Shown here piece by piece: positions 1-9,118 of a DNA stretch of 64,000 bases. The position numbers were made by a program, and so were the translations under genes. The notes below the pieces were generated by a model, which was given only the letters and a program-made list of their open reading frames with translations, did no database searches and had not been told where the DNA came from. The stretch comes from Parabacteroides distasonis ATCC 8503 (GTDB lineage: Bacteria; Bacteroidota; Bacteroidia; Bacteroidales; Tannerellaceae), in assembly GCF_000012845.1 (NCBI RefSeq), contig NC_009615.1:147501-211500 (forward strand), in the 5' to 3' direction. Numbering within the stretch: position 1 is the first letter of the stretch; every line of letters starts with the position of its first letter.

Positions 1-8
1 AGAAATTG

Positions 9-16
9 TAATTTTG
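9..16 (+). promoter_or_regulatory. Putative -7 promoter box for the coiled-coil gene
   Basis: TAATTTTG matches the Bacteroidetes -7 consensus TAnnTTTG exactly and lies 27 bp before the ATG at 44. The -33 box would lie before the window, so it cannot be checked. Confidence 0.5.
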
Positions 17-43
17 TGCTTTTGTAATAGCTAAGAACCTCAT

Positions 44-949
44 ATGGATACTGAAAAGAAAGAGAATAAAGAAGTAAATAAACTTTCGCTACTTATCGTA
101 GCAGTTATAGTATTGGTACTGATTATTGCTGGTGCCGGTTATTATATTTATCATCAAAAGCAGCAAATGACTGATTTGGTGGAAACCTTTGATCTTGAGA
201 AAGAATCTTTGGAGGATGAATATAATGAATTGTCTCTTCAATATGAAGGTTATAAGTTTAGCGTAGGCAATGATTCCCTTGTTGCCCTATTATCTACGGA
301 GCAAGCAAAGGTACAACGTTTATTGGAAGAATTGCGTACGGTGAAGGCTACGAATGCGAAGGAAATAGCTCGCTTGAAAAAGGAATTGGATACCTTACGT
401 AAAATCATGCGTAACTATGTTGTCCAAATCGATTCCTTGAATCGTGAGAATGAGCAATTGAAGGTTGAAAAGAAAGAGGCTGTTCAGAAATATCAGAGGG
501 CTACTTCACAAGCTGCTACCTTGAAAAAGGAAAAAGAGAAATTGACGGAAAGAGTAACGTTAGCTAGTCGTTTGGATGCGACGGATATTAACGTGACTCC
601 TGTGAACTCTCGAGGTAAACTCGCTAAGCGTATTAAGAAGATGCAGCAATTCGTCGTGACTTTCAAGATAGCGAAGAACATTACCGCTCCTGTCGGCGAA
701 AAGATGGTATATGTACGGATCATGAAACCGGATGACGATATATTGGTGAAAAGCCGTGCGGATGTATTCGCTTTTGAAGGAAAGGAAATCAATTATTCTA
801 TGAAGAAAATGATAGAATATGAAGGTGAGGAGGTGGCAGTGACCATGTATTGGAATATCGAGGAATTCTTATCTCCGGGTACTTACCGTGTGGATATTTT
901 CTCTGACGGTAATTTGATCGGACAGAAGAGATTTACCTTGGATGATTAA
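44..949 (+). CDS. Membrane-anchored coiled-coil protein of unknown function
   Basis: The function is not recognised. The 301-residue protein has a lysine-rich start, one strong transmembrane helix (about residues 14-36) and a long charged heptad-rich coiled coil (about 38-175). It ends in a globular, strand-rich domain (about 200-301). The positive N-terminus suggests a cytoplasmic start with the coiled coil and C-terminal domain in the periplasm. A Crp-like regulator follows 2 bp after the stop, so the two are probably co-transcribed from the TAATTTTG box at 9-16. It may scaffold an envelope complex, but that is a guess from topology only. Confidence 0.8.
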   Translation: MDTEKKENKEVNKLSLLIVAVIVLVLIIAGAGYYIYHQKQQMTDLVETFDLEKESLEDEYNELSLQYEGYKFSVGNDSLVALLSTEQAKVQRLLEELRTVKATNAKEIARLKKELDTLRKIMRNYVVQIDSLNRENEQLKVEKKEAVQKYQRATSQAATLKKEKEKLTERVTLASRLDATDINVTPVNSRGKLAKRIKKMQQFVVTFKIAKNITAPVGEKMVYVRIMKPDDDILVKSRADVFAFEGKEINYSMKKMIEYEGEEVAVTMYWNIEEFLSPGTYRVDIFSDGNLIGQKRFTLDD

Positions 950-951
950 CT

Positions 952-1545
952 ATGAAATTATCTCCCGACTTTGAGAAGTTCCTAAGTTTTATTCCGGAGA
1001 TTCTGTCTCGAGATGAATCTTTCCTAAAGGATTTGGAAAGTTGTACTCGAGGTGTGACAATCCGGAAAGGGGATTATTTGATTCGTACGGGCGAGTTGTG
1101 CCAAGATGCCTATTTTATTAATAAAGGGCTTTTTATCAATCAATATATTAATGAGAATGGGAATGAATGCGTAACCGGTTTCTCCTCGGATAGTATGTAC
1201 CCTTTTGTTTCTACAATAGGTTATTTTACACAAGTCCCTTCCGAGTTTGAGGTGAAAGCTATCGAGGATGGTGAATTGCTCTGTTTTTCCCGGACGGATA
1301 TCGAACGTTTGTCGTTGGGATATCCAGCTTTCGCTACCTGTTATCAGAATGTGATGCTGATGATTATTTCCAAGCTCTATTCAATGTTCGCTGTCCGTCA
1401 AACCTGTAAGGCGGAAGAATTCCTGAAATATCTTTATACGAACCACCAATGGATCGTAAGCCGGGTCCCTGATAAATATATAGCTCAATATATGGGGGTT
1501 AGTGATTCTTGGTATTGTAAGTTGAAGAAACGTATCCTTTATTGA
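952..1545 (+). CDS. Crp/Fnr-family transcriptional regulator
   Basis: The 197-residue protein has a cyclic-nucleotide-binding-like beta-roll (about residues 30-120, with the GDYLIRTGE strand-turn typical of the family) and a C-terminal helix-turn-helix (about 150-197, around YIAQYMGVSDSWYCKLKKR). It belongs to the short Bacteroidetes branch of Crp-like regulators. The cAMP phosphate-binding Arg-Ser signature is not evident, so the ligand is unknown, and there is no cysteine cluster for an Fnr-type iron-sulfur centre. It starts 2 bp after the coiled-coil gene and lies just upstream of the efflux operon at 1657-6530, which it could regulate (inference). Confidence 0.85.
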   Translation: MKLSPDFEKFLSFIPEILSRDESFLKDLESCTRGVTIRKGDYLIRTGELCQDAYFINKGLFINQYINENGNECVTGFSSDSMYPFVSTIGYFTQVPSEFEVKAIEDGELLCFSRTDIERLSLGYPAFATCYQNVMLMIISKLYSMFAVRQTCKAEEFLKYLYTNHQWIVSRVPDKYIAQYMGVSDSWYCKLKKRILY

Positions 1546-1577
1546 ATTAGTTCAATTTTATATTCGCTTTAAACCTA

Positions 1578-1605
1578 TACTTTTGTGCGGGTTTTTATAT
1601 TTTTG
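1578..1605 (+). promoter_or_regulatory. Putative promoter boxes for the efflux operon
   Basis: Two overlapping -7 candidates match TAnnTTTG: TACTTTTG (1578-1585) and TATTTTTG (1598-1605). They lie 50-80 bp before the TolC-family gene. No convincing -33 TTTG is present at the right spacing for either. Confidence 0.45.
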
Positions 1606-1656
1606 TCACATAGGGAATATGATGGCATTATATAGGTAGGTTAAAACGATATAAAG

Positions 1657-3042
1657 ATGAAACGAACTATCTTACTATTAACATTTGTAGTCACGGTGAG
1701 CTGTATGCACGCTCAGCGAATGTTGACATTGGAAGAGTGCCGGAATCTGGCGATCCAGAACAATAAGGAGCTACAAATCTCTGGCGAAAAGATCAAGATG
1801 GCGGATAACGAGAAGAAAGCCGCTTTTACCAAGTATTTTCCTCAATTATCGGCAAACGGTGCCTATATGTGGAACCAGAAGGATATAAACTTACTGGACA
1901 TGGGCGCTTTGTCCTCATCCTTGAGCTCTTCTTTAGGTGGCTTGGCCCAATTACCGATGATCCAACATTTGATGAGTGGGGTGAACGATATGCAACATTT
2001 GGATGTGCAGAATATCTGGGTGGGTAATGTATCGTTGGTGCAGCCTGTGTTCATGGGCGGGAAGATCGTTAATTATAACCAAATCACTAAGTTTGCCAAG
2101 CAATTAGCGGAGTCAATGAATAATTTACAGTTGCAGGACTTGATTTATAAGACTGACGAGACCTATTGGCAGGTCATATCTTTGGTGAATAAGAAGAAAT
2201 TGGCGGACGCTTATGTGGATTTGCTCCGTAAGATGGATAGTGATGTGACCGCTATGATCTATGAGGGAGTCGCTACCGAGGCCGATGGTCTTTCTGTCAA
2301 GGTGAAACTGAATGAGGCGGAGATGGCTCAGACTAAGGTTGAGAATGGTCTGGCTTTAACCCGAATGCTTTTAGCGCAAATTTGTGGTCTGTCTTTAGAG
2401 GAGGATTTATCGCTTGCAGACGAGAAGCTGGATAATTTTCCGGTAGAGACAACACAAGCCTCGGCCGATCTGAATGAGGCTTTCATGAATCGTAATGAAC
2501 TGAGAAGTTTGGATCTGGCAACGAAAATCTATAAGCGAAAAGAACGTATTGCTTTGGCAGAGATGTTGCCTAATGTCGCTTTAGCGGCGAATTACTTCGT
2601 CACGAATCCGAATGTTTTTAATGGTTTTAAAAATGATTTCGCCGGTATGTTTAATGTCGGAGTTATGGTAAAGGTACCCTTGTCCGGTTGGTGGGAAGGC
2701 ACTTATAGGCGTAACTCGGCGAAAGCGGAAACGCGCATAAAAACACTGGAATGGCAGGATGCTCGTGAAAAGATCGAGTTGCAGGTAAATCAATCCGTTT
2801 ATAAAGTGAATGAAGCGGGCAAAAAGTTGATCGCTTCTTCCCGTAATATGGAAAATGCGGAAGAGAATTTGCGGCGTGCGAATTTCGGTTTTGAGGAAGG
2901 GGTTATCCCGGCTTTGAACTTAATGGAGGCGCAGACAGCATGGGTTTCTGCTCGCTCTAGTTTGATTGATGCTCAAATCGAGGTGAAATTAACAGAAGTT
3001 TATCTAAGCAAGGCTTTGGGTAAACTGTCCGCAAATGAATAA
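1657..3042 (+). CDS. TolC-family outer membrane efflux protein
   Basis: The 461-residue protein has a cleavable signal peptide (about residues 1-19, ending MHAQ) followed by the two alpha-helical repeats of outer-membrane efflux channels. The family hallmark near the start (TLEECRNLAIQNNKELQIS) and the C-terminal repeat (NLRRANFGFEEGVIPALNLMEA) are clear. It should form the trimeric outer-membrane duct for the HlyD-like adaptor and two permeases that follow in the same direction. The gap to the next gene is 30 bp. The cargo cannot be read from the sequence. Confidence 0.93.
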   Translation: MKRTILLLTFVVTVSCMHAQRMLTLEECRNLAIQNNKELQISGEKIKMADNEKKAAFTKYFPQLSANGAYMWNQKDINLLDMGALSSSLSSSLGGLAQLPMIQHLMSGVNDMQHLDVQNIWVGNVSLVQPVFMGGKIVNYNQITKFAKQLAESMNNLQLQDLIYKTDETYWQVISLVNKKKLADAYVDLLRKMDSDVTAMIYEGVATEADGLSVKVKLNEAEMAQTKVENGLALTRMLLAQICGLSLEEDLSLADEKLDNFPVETTQASADLNEAFMNRNELRSLDLATKIYKRKERIALAEMLPNVALAANYFVTNPNVFNGFKNDFAGMFNVGVMVKVPLSGWWEGTYRRNSAKAETRIKTLEWQDAREKIELQVNQSVYKVNEAGKKLIASSRNMENAEENLRRANFGFEEGVIPALNLMEAQTAWVSARSSLIDAQIEVKLTEVYLSKALGKLSANE

Positions 3043-3072
3043 GAGTAATAACAAATAAAAATATACACAGAG

Positions 3073-4086
3073 ATGAACGAGAACAAGAAGTTTTCTATCA
3101 GTAACATGATGTTAGCTTTTATCACGGTATTGGTCGTGATCGGATTGGTAGCCTTGGCGGGTTTCTTCCTGCTTACACCGCCTGACGATATTATAATGGG
3201 GCAGGCCGAGGCCACCCAAGTTCGTATCTCCGGTAAGGTTCCCGGACGTATCGCTTCTTATCGTTTTGGCGAAGGCGATCAGGTAAAAGCCGGAGATACT
3301 TTGGTCTTTTTAGATACGCCCGAGGTTATGGCGAAGCTGAAACAAGCGGAGGCGGCTCGTGCGGCAGCGGAGGCGCAGAACGCTAAAGCGATTAAAGGAG
3401 CCCGTGAACAGGAAATCACGGCCGCTTATGAGATGTGGCAAAAGGCGCAAGCTGGATTAACTATCGCTAAGAAATCTTTCGATCGTATTCAGAATTTATA
3501 CGAGAAAGGGGTGATGTCCGCTCAAAAAAGAGACGAGGTGGAGGCTAATTATAACGCTATGGTAGCGACAGAGAAGGCTGCCCGTTCTCAATATGAGATG
3601 GCAAAAGAAGGTGCCCGTAAGGAAGATAAGGCTGCCGCTGCCGCTATGGTCCAACGTGCGGAAGGTGCTATCGCCGAAGTGGAGTCGTATGTGGGCGAGA
3701 GCGCTTTGGTGGCTCCGATTGACGGGGAGGTTTCAGAACGGTTCCCGGAAGTCGGTGAGTTGGTTGGTACAGGCGCTCCGATCATGAATATCTCTGATTT
3801 AAATGATGTATGGGTAACTTTCAGTATTCGTGAGGATCTGTTGAAAGATATCAAGATTGGTTCGGAGGTAAATGCTTTTATTCCAGCGTTGGGGGACCTA
3901 CCGGTGAAGTTGAAAGTCTATTATATGAAGGATATGGGTTCGTATGCCGCATGGAAAGCGACAAAGACGAATGGACAATATGACTCGAAGACTTTCGAGG
4001 TGCGTGCTCGTCCGTTGGAGAAAGTCGCTGATCTTCGTCCGGGAATGTCCGTGATCTTAAAGAAAAAAGGGAAAGAGATCGTATGA
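3073..4086 (+). CDS. HlyD-family periplasmic adaptor protein
   Basis: The 337-residue membrane fusion protein has one N-terminal transmembrane helix (about residues 13-33), a split biotinyl/lipoyl-like domain (VRISGKVPGRIASYRFGEGD, then ALVAPIDGEVSERFPEVGE), an Ala/Lys/Glu-rich coiled-coil hairpin between the halves (about 90-200), and a C-terminal beta-barrel. It should bridge the inner-membrane permeases to the TolC-like channel. The stop overlaps the start of the first permease by 4 bp, which indicates translational coupling. It resembles the YhiI/EmrA branch. Confidence 0.93.
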   Translation: MNENKKFSISNMMLAFITVLVVIGLVALAGFFLLTPPDDIIMGQAEATQVRISGKVPGRIASYRFGEGDQVKAGDTLVFLDTPEVMAKLKQAEAARAAAEAQNAKAIKGAREQEITAAYEMWQKAQAGLTIAKKSFDRIQNLYEKGVMSAQKRDEVEANYNAMVATEKAARSQYEMAKEGARKEDKAAAAAMVQRAEGAIAEVESYVGESALVAPIDGEVSERFPEVGELVGTGAPIMNISDLNDVWVTFSIREDLLKDIKIGSEVNAFIPALGDLPVKLKVYYMKDMGSYAAWKATKTNGQYDSKTFEVRARPLEKVADLRPGMSVILKKKGKEIV

Positions 4087-5261
4087 CCTATAAAGAAAGT
4101 TTGCATAGAATCTGGCTTATCGCGAAGCGTGAGGTGCATCGGCTGGTGGCTCAACCGATTTACTTCTTTTGTATGCTGATCGCTCCGGCTATCTGTGTCA
4201 TTTTCTTTGTATCGTTGATGCATGAGGGATTGCCGACCGATCTGCCGATAGCGGTGGTGGATATGGATAACTCTGCTACCTCACGCAATTTGATTCGCCA
4301 GCTGGATGCCTTTGAGCAGACAGAGGTGTATATGAAAACCATGTCGTTTACCGAGGCTCGTCAGGAAATGCAGAAAGGGAATGTATATGGAATTTTTTAC
4401 ATTCCATCCGGTTTCGCCGTGGACGCCACATCTGGAAAGCAGCCCCGGTTGTCTTTTTATACGAATGGTACCTATTTGATCGCCGCTTCCTTGCTGTTTC
4501 GGGATATGAAAACGATGTCAGTATTGGCGGGGGCCGCTGTGGGTTTACAAACCGGACAAGCTAAAGGATATACCGAAGCGCAGATCATGGGACAGCTACA
4601 ACCGATCGTGATCGATACGCATCCGATCGGCAATCCGTGGTTGAATTATTCGGTATATTTGAATAATACGGTTTTGCCGGGTATCATTCAGTTGATGGTA
4701 TTTCTAGTGACAGTATTCAGTATCGGTACGGAAATTAAATATTCCACATCCCGTAAATGGTTGGATATGGGAGGGAGTTCTATCGCAGTTAGTTTGTTGG
4801 GAAAGTTATTGCCGCAGACGGCTATTTTTACGGTCGTAGGCTTTATGTATTGTGCGGTGTTGTATGGATTTAATTCTTTCCCGTTAAATAGCGGTTGGTT
4901 TCCGATGCTTTTGGCGATGTTTTTGCTGATTATATCCTCTCAGGCGGTAGGCGTATTTATGATCGGCGTATTACCGATTCCCCGTTTAGGGCTTAGCTTC
5001 GCCAGTCTGTTCGGAATGATCTCGTTCTCCATTGTCGGATTCTCGTTTCCGGTACAAGGTATGGACCCTACGTTGCAAGCGTTGGCACGTTTGTTTCCTC
5101 TGCGGCATTATTTCTTGATTTATGTCGATCAAGCCTTGAACGGGCGGGCGCTATTCTATACGTTGGGCGAGTACGCTTGGTTGTTGGGATTTCTGATCTT
5201 GCCGTTCCTTATCGGGCGGAACTTGAAGAGGGCGTTGTTGGATTTCAAATATCTACCGTAA
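4083..5261 (+). CDS. ABC-2 type transport permease (first of pair)
   Basis: The 392-residue inner-membrane protein has the ABC-2 / YhgE-like layout: one N-terminal transmembrane helix (about residues 25-47), a large periplasmic loop (about 50-195, including VVDMDNSATSRNLIRQLD) and five C-terminal helices. It pairs with the next gene. It overlaps the HlyD-like gene by 4 bp. No ATP-binding subunit is encoded here, so a separate ATPase must be recruited or the complex is energised differently. Confidence 0.9.
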   Translation: MTYKESLHRIWLIAKREVHRLVAQPIYFFCMLIAPAICVIFFVSLMHEGLPTDLPIAVVDMDNSATSRNLIRQLDAFEQTEVYMKTMSFTEARQEMQKGNVYGIFYIPSGFAVDATSGKQPRLSFYTNGTYLIAASLLFRDMKTMSVLAGAAVGLQTGQAKGYTEAQIMGQLQPIVIDTHPIGNPWLNYSVYLNNTVLPGIIQLMVFLVTVFSIGTEIKYSTSRKWLDMGGSSIAVSLLGKLLPQTAIFTVVGFMYCAVLYGFNSFPLNSGWFPMLLAMFLLIISSQAVGVFMIGVLPIPRLGLSFASLFGMISFSIVGFSFPVQGMDPTLQALARLFPLRHYFLIYVDQALNGRALFYTLGEYAWLLGFLILPFLIGRNLKRALLDFKYLP

Positions 5262-5273
5262 AAACTGTATGTG

Positions 5274-6530
5274 ATGAAAAGAGAACATCGTTTACGATAT
5301 ATCATAAAGGAAGGTCTTCTGGATACGTTTTATATTTGGAAAGATGAATTGAGAAACGTGTTTAAGGATGCGGGGGTCATGATCTTCTTTTTCTTGGTGC
5401 CTTTCGTATATCCGCTGCTTTATTCATTTATATATAATAACGAGGTAGTACACGAGGCGAAGATGGTGGTGGTAGACCAAAGTGATTCCTATTTGAGTCG
5501 TGAGTTTACCAGACGGGTTAACGCCACGCCGGATGTGGAAGTAGTGGGTGTTTGTCCGGATATGGCGGAAGCCAAGAAGATGTTAGATGAGAAGAAGGCC
5601 TATGGAATTTTGTTCTTTCCCCCGGATTATAGTAAGGACCTGCATGAAGGGCGACAGACAACCGTCTCGTTGTATTGCGATATGAGCGCCTTATTGTTTT
5701 ATAAGGCTTTCCTTTTGGCGACGACAGAGGTGTCATTGGATATGGGTAAGGAACTTCGGATGCATAATAATCCGTCGTCTACGGATAAGATGGACCAGAT
5801 CACGGTAGACCCGATCCCGTATGAATCGGTAGCGTTGTTTAATTCCCAGAATGGCTTTGCCAGTTTCTTGGTACCGGCTATCTTGATCTTGGTGTTGCAA
5901 CAGACTTTGATATTGGGTATCGGAATGTTGGGAGGAACGGCCCGGGAAAAGAACCGCTTTCATAGTCTGGTGCCTATTTGCCGGCATTTTAATGGGACTT
6001 TGCGTATCGTGTTCGGCAAGTCGCTGACTTATCTTTTGCTGTATGTGGTGGTTTGCATCTGGGTATTGGCTATTGTCCCTAAGTTATTCTCCTTACCTCA
6101 GGTTGGTGAGCCACTGACTATTTTGTTGTTTTTACTGCCTTACCTGTTTGCCTGTATTTTTATGTCTATGACGCTATCTGGATTTATGACGAGTCGTGAG
6201 TCACCTATGTTGGTATTCGTTTTCACGTCTGTCATCTTGTTATTTATCTCGGGTGTCTCTTGGCCGGAGGCGGCTATTCCTCCGTTTTGGAAAGTGGTGG
6301 GTTATTTGTTTCCTTCTACTCCGGGTATCCAGGGATTTATTCGTATCAATACGGCTGGCGCTTCCTTGCATGAGGTGGCGCATGAATATCGGGTATTATG
6401 GATTCAAGCGGGCGTATATTTCATCTTGTCTTGTATCATTTACCGTTATCAGATCATACGTAGCCGCAAGATGATTATTAAGCAATATCGGTATATGAAG
6501 ATGCGACGGATGTTGCGAGAGAGAGAATAA
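5274..6530 (+). CDS. ABC-2 type transport permease (second of pair)
   Basis: The 418-residue permease is a paralogue in layout of the preceding gene: N-terminal helix (about residues 30-52), large periplasmic domain (VVVDQSDSYLSREFTRRV), then five helices from about 200 and a basic C-terminal tail. I chose the ATG at 5274 over the in-frame GTG at 5271. It is the last gene of the TolC-HlyD-permease-permease operon and ends beside a 23-bp-period repeat array lying between it and a convergent gene. Confidence 0.9.
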   Translation: MKREHRLRYIIKEGLLDTFYIWKDELRNVFKDAGVMIFFFLVPFVYPLLYSFIYNNEVVHEAKMVVVDQSDSYLSREFTRRVNATPDVEVVGVCPDMAEAKKMLDEKKAYGILFFPPDYSKDLHEGRQTTVSLYCDMSALLFYKAFLLATTEVSLDMGKELRMHNNPSSTDKMDQITVDPIPYESVALFNSQNGFASFLVPAILILVLQQTLILGIGMLGGTAREKNRFHSLVPICRHFNGTLRIVFGKSLTYLLLYVVVCIWVLAIVPKLFSLPQVGEPLTILLFLLPYLFACIFMSMTLSGFMTSRESPMLVFVFTSVILLFISGVSWPEAAIPPFWKVVGYLFPSTPGIQGFIRINTAGASLHEVAHEYRVLWIQAGVYFILSCIIYRYQIIRSRKMIIKQYRYMKMRRMLRERE

Positions 6531-6537
6531 TCCCTCG

Positions 6538-6613
6538 TTTAGGTCTACCCTAATCGCTCATTTAGGGTGTCCCTAAACGGGGGATTAGGGTGAGGGTAAA
6601 TGTGTGATTAGAT
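6538..6613. repeat. Intergenic 23-bp-period array, four units
   Basis: The core [T/A]TTAG recurs at 6538, 6561, 6584 and 6607, exactly 23 bp apart, with G/T-rich filler. The first two units also carry the complement CCCTAA about 10 bp on, so each unit is itself a dyad (TTTAGGGTGTCCCTAAA at 6561-6577). The last unit overlaps the stop codon (6608-6610) of the convergent DUF1080 gene. It occupies the whole gap between two convergent genes. Confidence 0.75.
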
Positions 6614-7996
6614 TTTAACTTTCGGTTTATACATATCCTCAGCCGTCAGGCCACATTCTTTCATCATGCGGATACTGTAAGACAGATCGCTGACGTTTGG
6701 TGTCACGTTGTTACTTCCAAACGTGAATTTAACGCCGGCGGCTTTCGCCTTCATAATGATCGCTTTATTTGGAATATTGTATAGTTCGTTGATCTCTAAA
6801 GCTTTTCCGCTTTTTGCCAATGCCTCGACGAAACGGTTCATGCGGGCCTCCGTCCAGAATTCGTCAAAACGCTTATCCATCGGAGATGGCAAGAAACAAG
6901 GATTTACATAGATATCTACCGGCTCTTCCAATACGGAGCAGATACGATCTACGATCATGTCCATATATTGCTCCTCATTCTCGATCCAAGTCTCTTCCGG
7001 AATCCATAGGCGGGTACGGCGACCTTTATTGTCCTTGAACGTCAAAGCGTCCGTAAACACATAGTCGAATTCTTTAAGAGTCTCGGGAGAGAATGTGGTT
7101 ATCCATTCGCGTCCTTCCGCTTGCATGCCAAGGATGAAAGGCTGTGAGCGCATCTCATTTAGGTAATCCATGACTTGTTGGTCGTTCGTGATTGGGAAAC
7201 CGATGCCGCAGTTCGGTGCGATCGTATAATTGATACCGGTCTTGCGGGATTGCTTAGCGGCAACTTCCTTGGTTAAGCCACCTTTTAAGTGCACGTGATA
7301 ATCTAATACCGGGAAATCCGATTGATGTAATTTAATGATCTCGTCATTTTGCTCATCGTTAGCTTCCGCCAATTGTGCGTTGATATCGATCGTGGATTCA
7401 TCAATTACGTTCACGGTGATGTTCTTGATCTGGATCTCACCGCTACCATCACTCTCTATGGCAAATGTCCCTTCCGATAATAAGGCATAGGCGTTAGCGT
7501 CCGTACGATATGGGGCGGTCGGTTGGATATACTCCACAACCGGTTCGCCGTTTATATTTACATCAATCTCTTGTCCGGCTACCCGGATATCCATCTTGAA
7601 CCATTGATCTTCTTTTACGAAGCTTTTGGTCAAATTCCTCACGGAAACAAGACTTCCTGTCATTTTCCACCAAACCTTATCAGCCCGGTCATTATTGATA
7701 GCGATACGATATCCTTTCTTCAAGGTCGGGTCCGTATGGAACCAGACGGCGCCTTTGCCTCCCGGGGTAGTACGTAAATCAAGGGTCAGATCGAAGTTTT
7801 TGTATTTGCCGTTTTTCAGTACGGCCAGTGCATCCGTACCTTTCAAGGTCATTATGTCGTCTTGAACGGAGACATCGCCTGTCATTTTCCATTTGTTACT
7901 ATCTTTGCCATCGAATAAGGTACCACTGCCGGAAACACTACAGGCTGTGGTCAGGACAAAGAGAAGGCCCATCGCTAGAATTGATAATTTTTTCAT
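6608..7996 (-). CDS. Lipoprotein: DUF1080 (3-keto-glycoside hydrolase-like) plus PHP-like metal-dependent domain
   Basis: The 462-residue protein has a lipoprotein signal (Cys19 in LTTACS). Residues about 25-195 form a DUF1080 domain, a concanavalin-like fold known in 3-keto-disaccharide hydrolases. Residues about 225-460 resemble a PHP/amidohydrolase-type barrel starting with a His-x-His metal motif (H234, H236 in LDYHVHLKGG). The C-terminus carries FTFGSNNVTP. A sugar-modifying role on the cell surface or in the periplasm is likely. It is divergent from a sugar isomerase-like lipoprotein (8152-9054), which fits a shared glycoside pathway. The exact substrate is unknown. Confidence 0.8.
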   Translation of the reverse strand: MKKLSILAMGLLFVLTTACSVSGSGTLFDGKDSNKWKMTGDVSVQDDIMTLKGTDALAVLKNGKYKNFDLTLDLRTTPGGKGAVWFHTDPTLKKGYRIAINNDRADKVWWKMTGSLVSVRNLTKSFVKEDQWFKMDIRVAGQEIDVNINGEPVVEYIQPTAPYRTDANAYALLSEGTFAIESDGSGEIQIKNITVNVIDESTIDINAQLAEANDEQNDEIIKLHQSDFPVLDYHVHLKGGLTKEVAAKQSRKTGINYTIAPNCGIGFPITNDQQVMDYLNEMRSQPFILGMQAEGREWITTFSPETLKEFDYVFTDALTFKDNKGRRTRLWIPEETWIENEEQYMDMIVDRICSVLEEPVDIYVNPCFLPSPMDKRFDEFWTEARMNRFVEALAKSGKALEINELYNIPNKAIIMKAKAAGVKFTFGSNNVTPNVSDLSYSIRMMKECGLTAEDMYKPKVKI

Positions 7997-8109
7997 GATA
8001 TAAATGATTTAAGTAATAATATATCCTCCAAAGATAACGAAAATTAAAATACAATGTCCTTTTTGAAGATTTTAACTTCCATAAAGATATAAACCTAAGA
8101 ATATAGTCT

Positions 8110-8117
8110 TACTTTTG
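8110..8117 (+). promoter_or_regulatory. Putative -7 box for the isomerase-like lipoprotein
   Basis: TACTTTTG matches TAnnTTTG and sits 35 bp before the ATG at 8152. The -33 region is weak. Confidence 0.45.
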
Positions 8118-8151
8118 TAAAAATTCTCAATCAAACTTAATTAATAGTACT

Positions 8152-9054
8152 ATGCAGAACAGACGTAATTTTTTGAAGCAAGCCTCTTTGATGCTTGCGG
8201 GTGGGTTGGTAGCCCCGCAGTTATTATCTTCTTGTGGCGGTAAATCAGGACAAGCTGCCGCTACAGCATCGGAGTCTTCTAAATATATAGGGCTTCAATT
8301 GTATTCTTTAAGAGACCTTGTAAAAGAAGAAGGTATCCAGAAAGTATTGGAAACCGCCGCTAAGATGGGTTATAAGAATCTGGAGACAGCAAGCTATGAT
8401 AACGGAAAGATTTACGGTTTAGCTCCCGCTGAATTTAAGAAAATGGTGAATGACCTAGGTATGAAGTGTACGAGCGCTCACCTTGGACAGGCATTTACGA
8501 AAGAAAAAGAAGCCGAGGTTATGAGTTGGTGGGATCAAGCGATTGATGCTCATAATGAGTTAGGCGTTAAATATATGGTTCAACCGTGGATGCCGGTTAA
8601 CGATAAGACTACATTGGATGACTTGAAGATGTACTGCGATTATTTTAACACGGTTGGTTATAAGACCGCTGCCGCTAGCATCGCGTTCGGTTATCACAAC
8701 CACGACTTCGAGTTCCGTAAGATCGACGATCAGTTGATCTATGATTTCTTGCTGGATAACGTAAGCCCGAACCACGTATTCTTCGAGATGGATGTATACT
8801 GGGTAATGATGGGTGGCGGTGATCCTGTCGCTTACTTGAAGAACCGTCCGAGCCAGTTCAAGGCTATCCATATCAAGGATGAGAAAGAGATCGGCGCAAG
8901 TGGCAAGATGAATTTCAAGCCTATCTTCGATCAAATGTACGCTAATAACGTAAAGGATTGGTATGTTGAAGTTGAGCAATATACAAACAATGATCCGGTT
9001 GCCAGCGTTCAGCAGAGCTATGATTTCTTGAATAAGGCTGATTATGTGAAATAA
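8152..9054 (+). CDS. Sugar phosphate isomerase/epimerase-like TIM-barrel lipoprotein
   Basis: The 300-residue protein starts with a twin-arginine-like motif (RRNFLKQ, residues 4-10) followed by a lipobox with Cys28 (LLSSCGG). It is therefore probably exported folded and lipidated. Residues about 42-300 form the AP-endonuclease-2-type xylose isomerase-like barrel, with metal-site elements such as GYHNHDFEF, HVFFEMDVYW, AIHIKDEKE and WYVEVEQYT. This family is often linked with DUF1080 proteins in sugar oxidation/isomerisation loci. The neighbour at 6608-7996 is such a protein, divergently transcribed. A rho-independent terminator follows at 9071-9110. Confidence 0.88.
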   Translation: MQNRRNFLKQASLMLAGGLVAPQLLSSCGGKSGQAAATASESSKYIGLQLYSLRDLVKEEGIQKVLETAAKMGYKNLETASYDNGKIYGLAPAEFKKMVNDLGMKCTSAHLGQAFTKEKEAEVMSWWDQAIDAHNELGVKYMVQPWMPVNDKTTLDDLKMYCDYFNTVGYKTAAASIAFGYHNHDFEFRKIDDQLIYDFLLDNVSPNHVFFEMDVYWVMMGGGDPVAYLKNRPSQFKAIHIKDEKEIGASGKMNFKPIFDQMYANNVKDWYVEVEQYTNNDPVASVQQSYDFLNKADYVK

Positions 9055-9070
9055 TCCGTTCGATGATAAA

Positions 9071-9110
9071 AAAGAAGAGGCTACTTCATTATCGGGTAGC
9101 CTCTTTTTTT
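9071..9110. terminator. Rho-independent terminator after the isomerase-like gene
   Basis: The stem GAGGCTAC/GTAGCCTC (9077-9084 with 9096-9103) is followed by seven T on the plus strand and preceded by an A-run. It can serve both the plus-strand gene ending at 9054 and the minus-strand HAD gene ending at 9119. Confidence 0.85.
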
Positions 9111-9118
9111 ATGTTCGC

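Noticed and set aside
1657..6530. Exporter for the 15-20 kb peptide cluster
   Set aside because: It lacks a C39 peptidase and ATPase, and is separated by many unrelated genes on the other strand.
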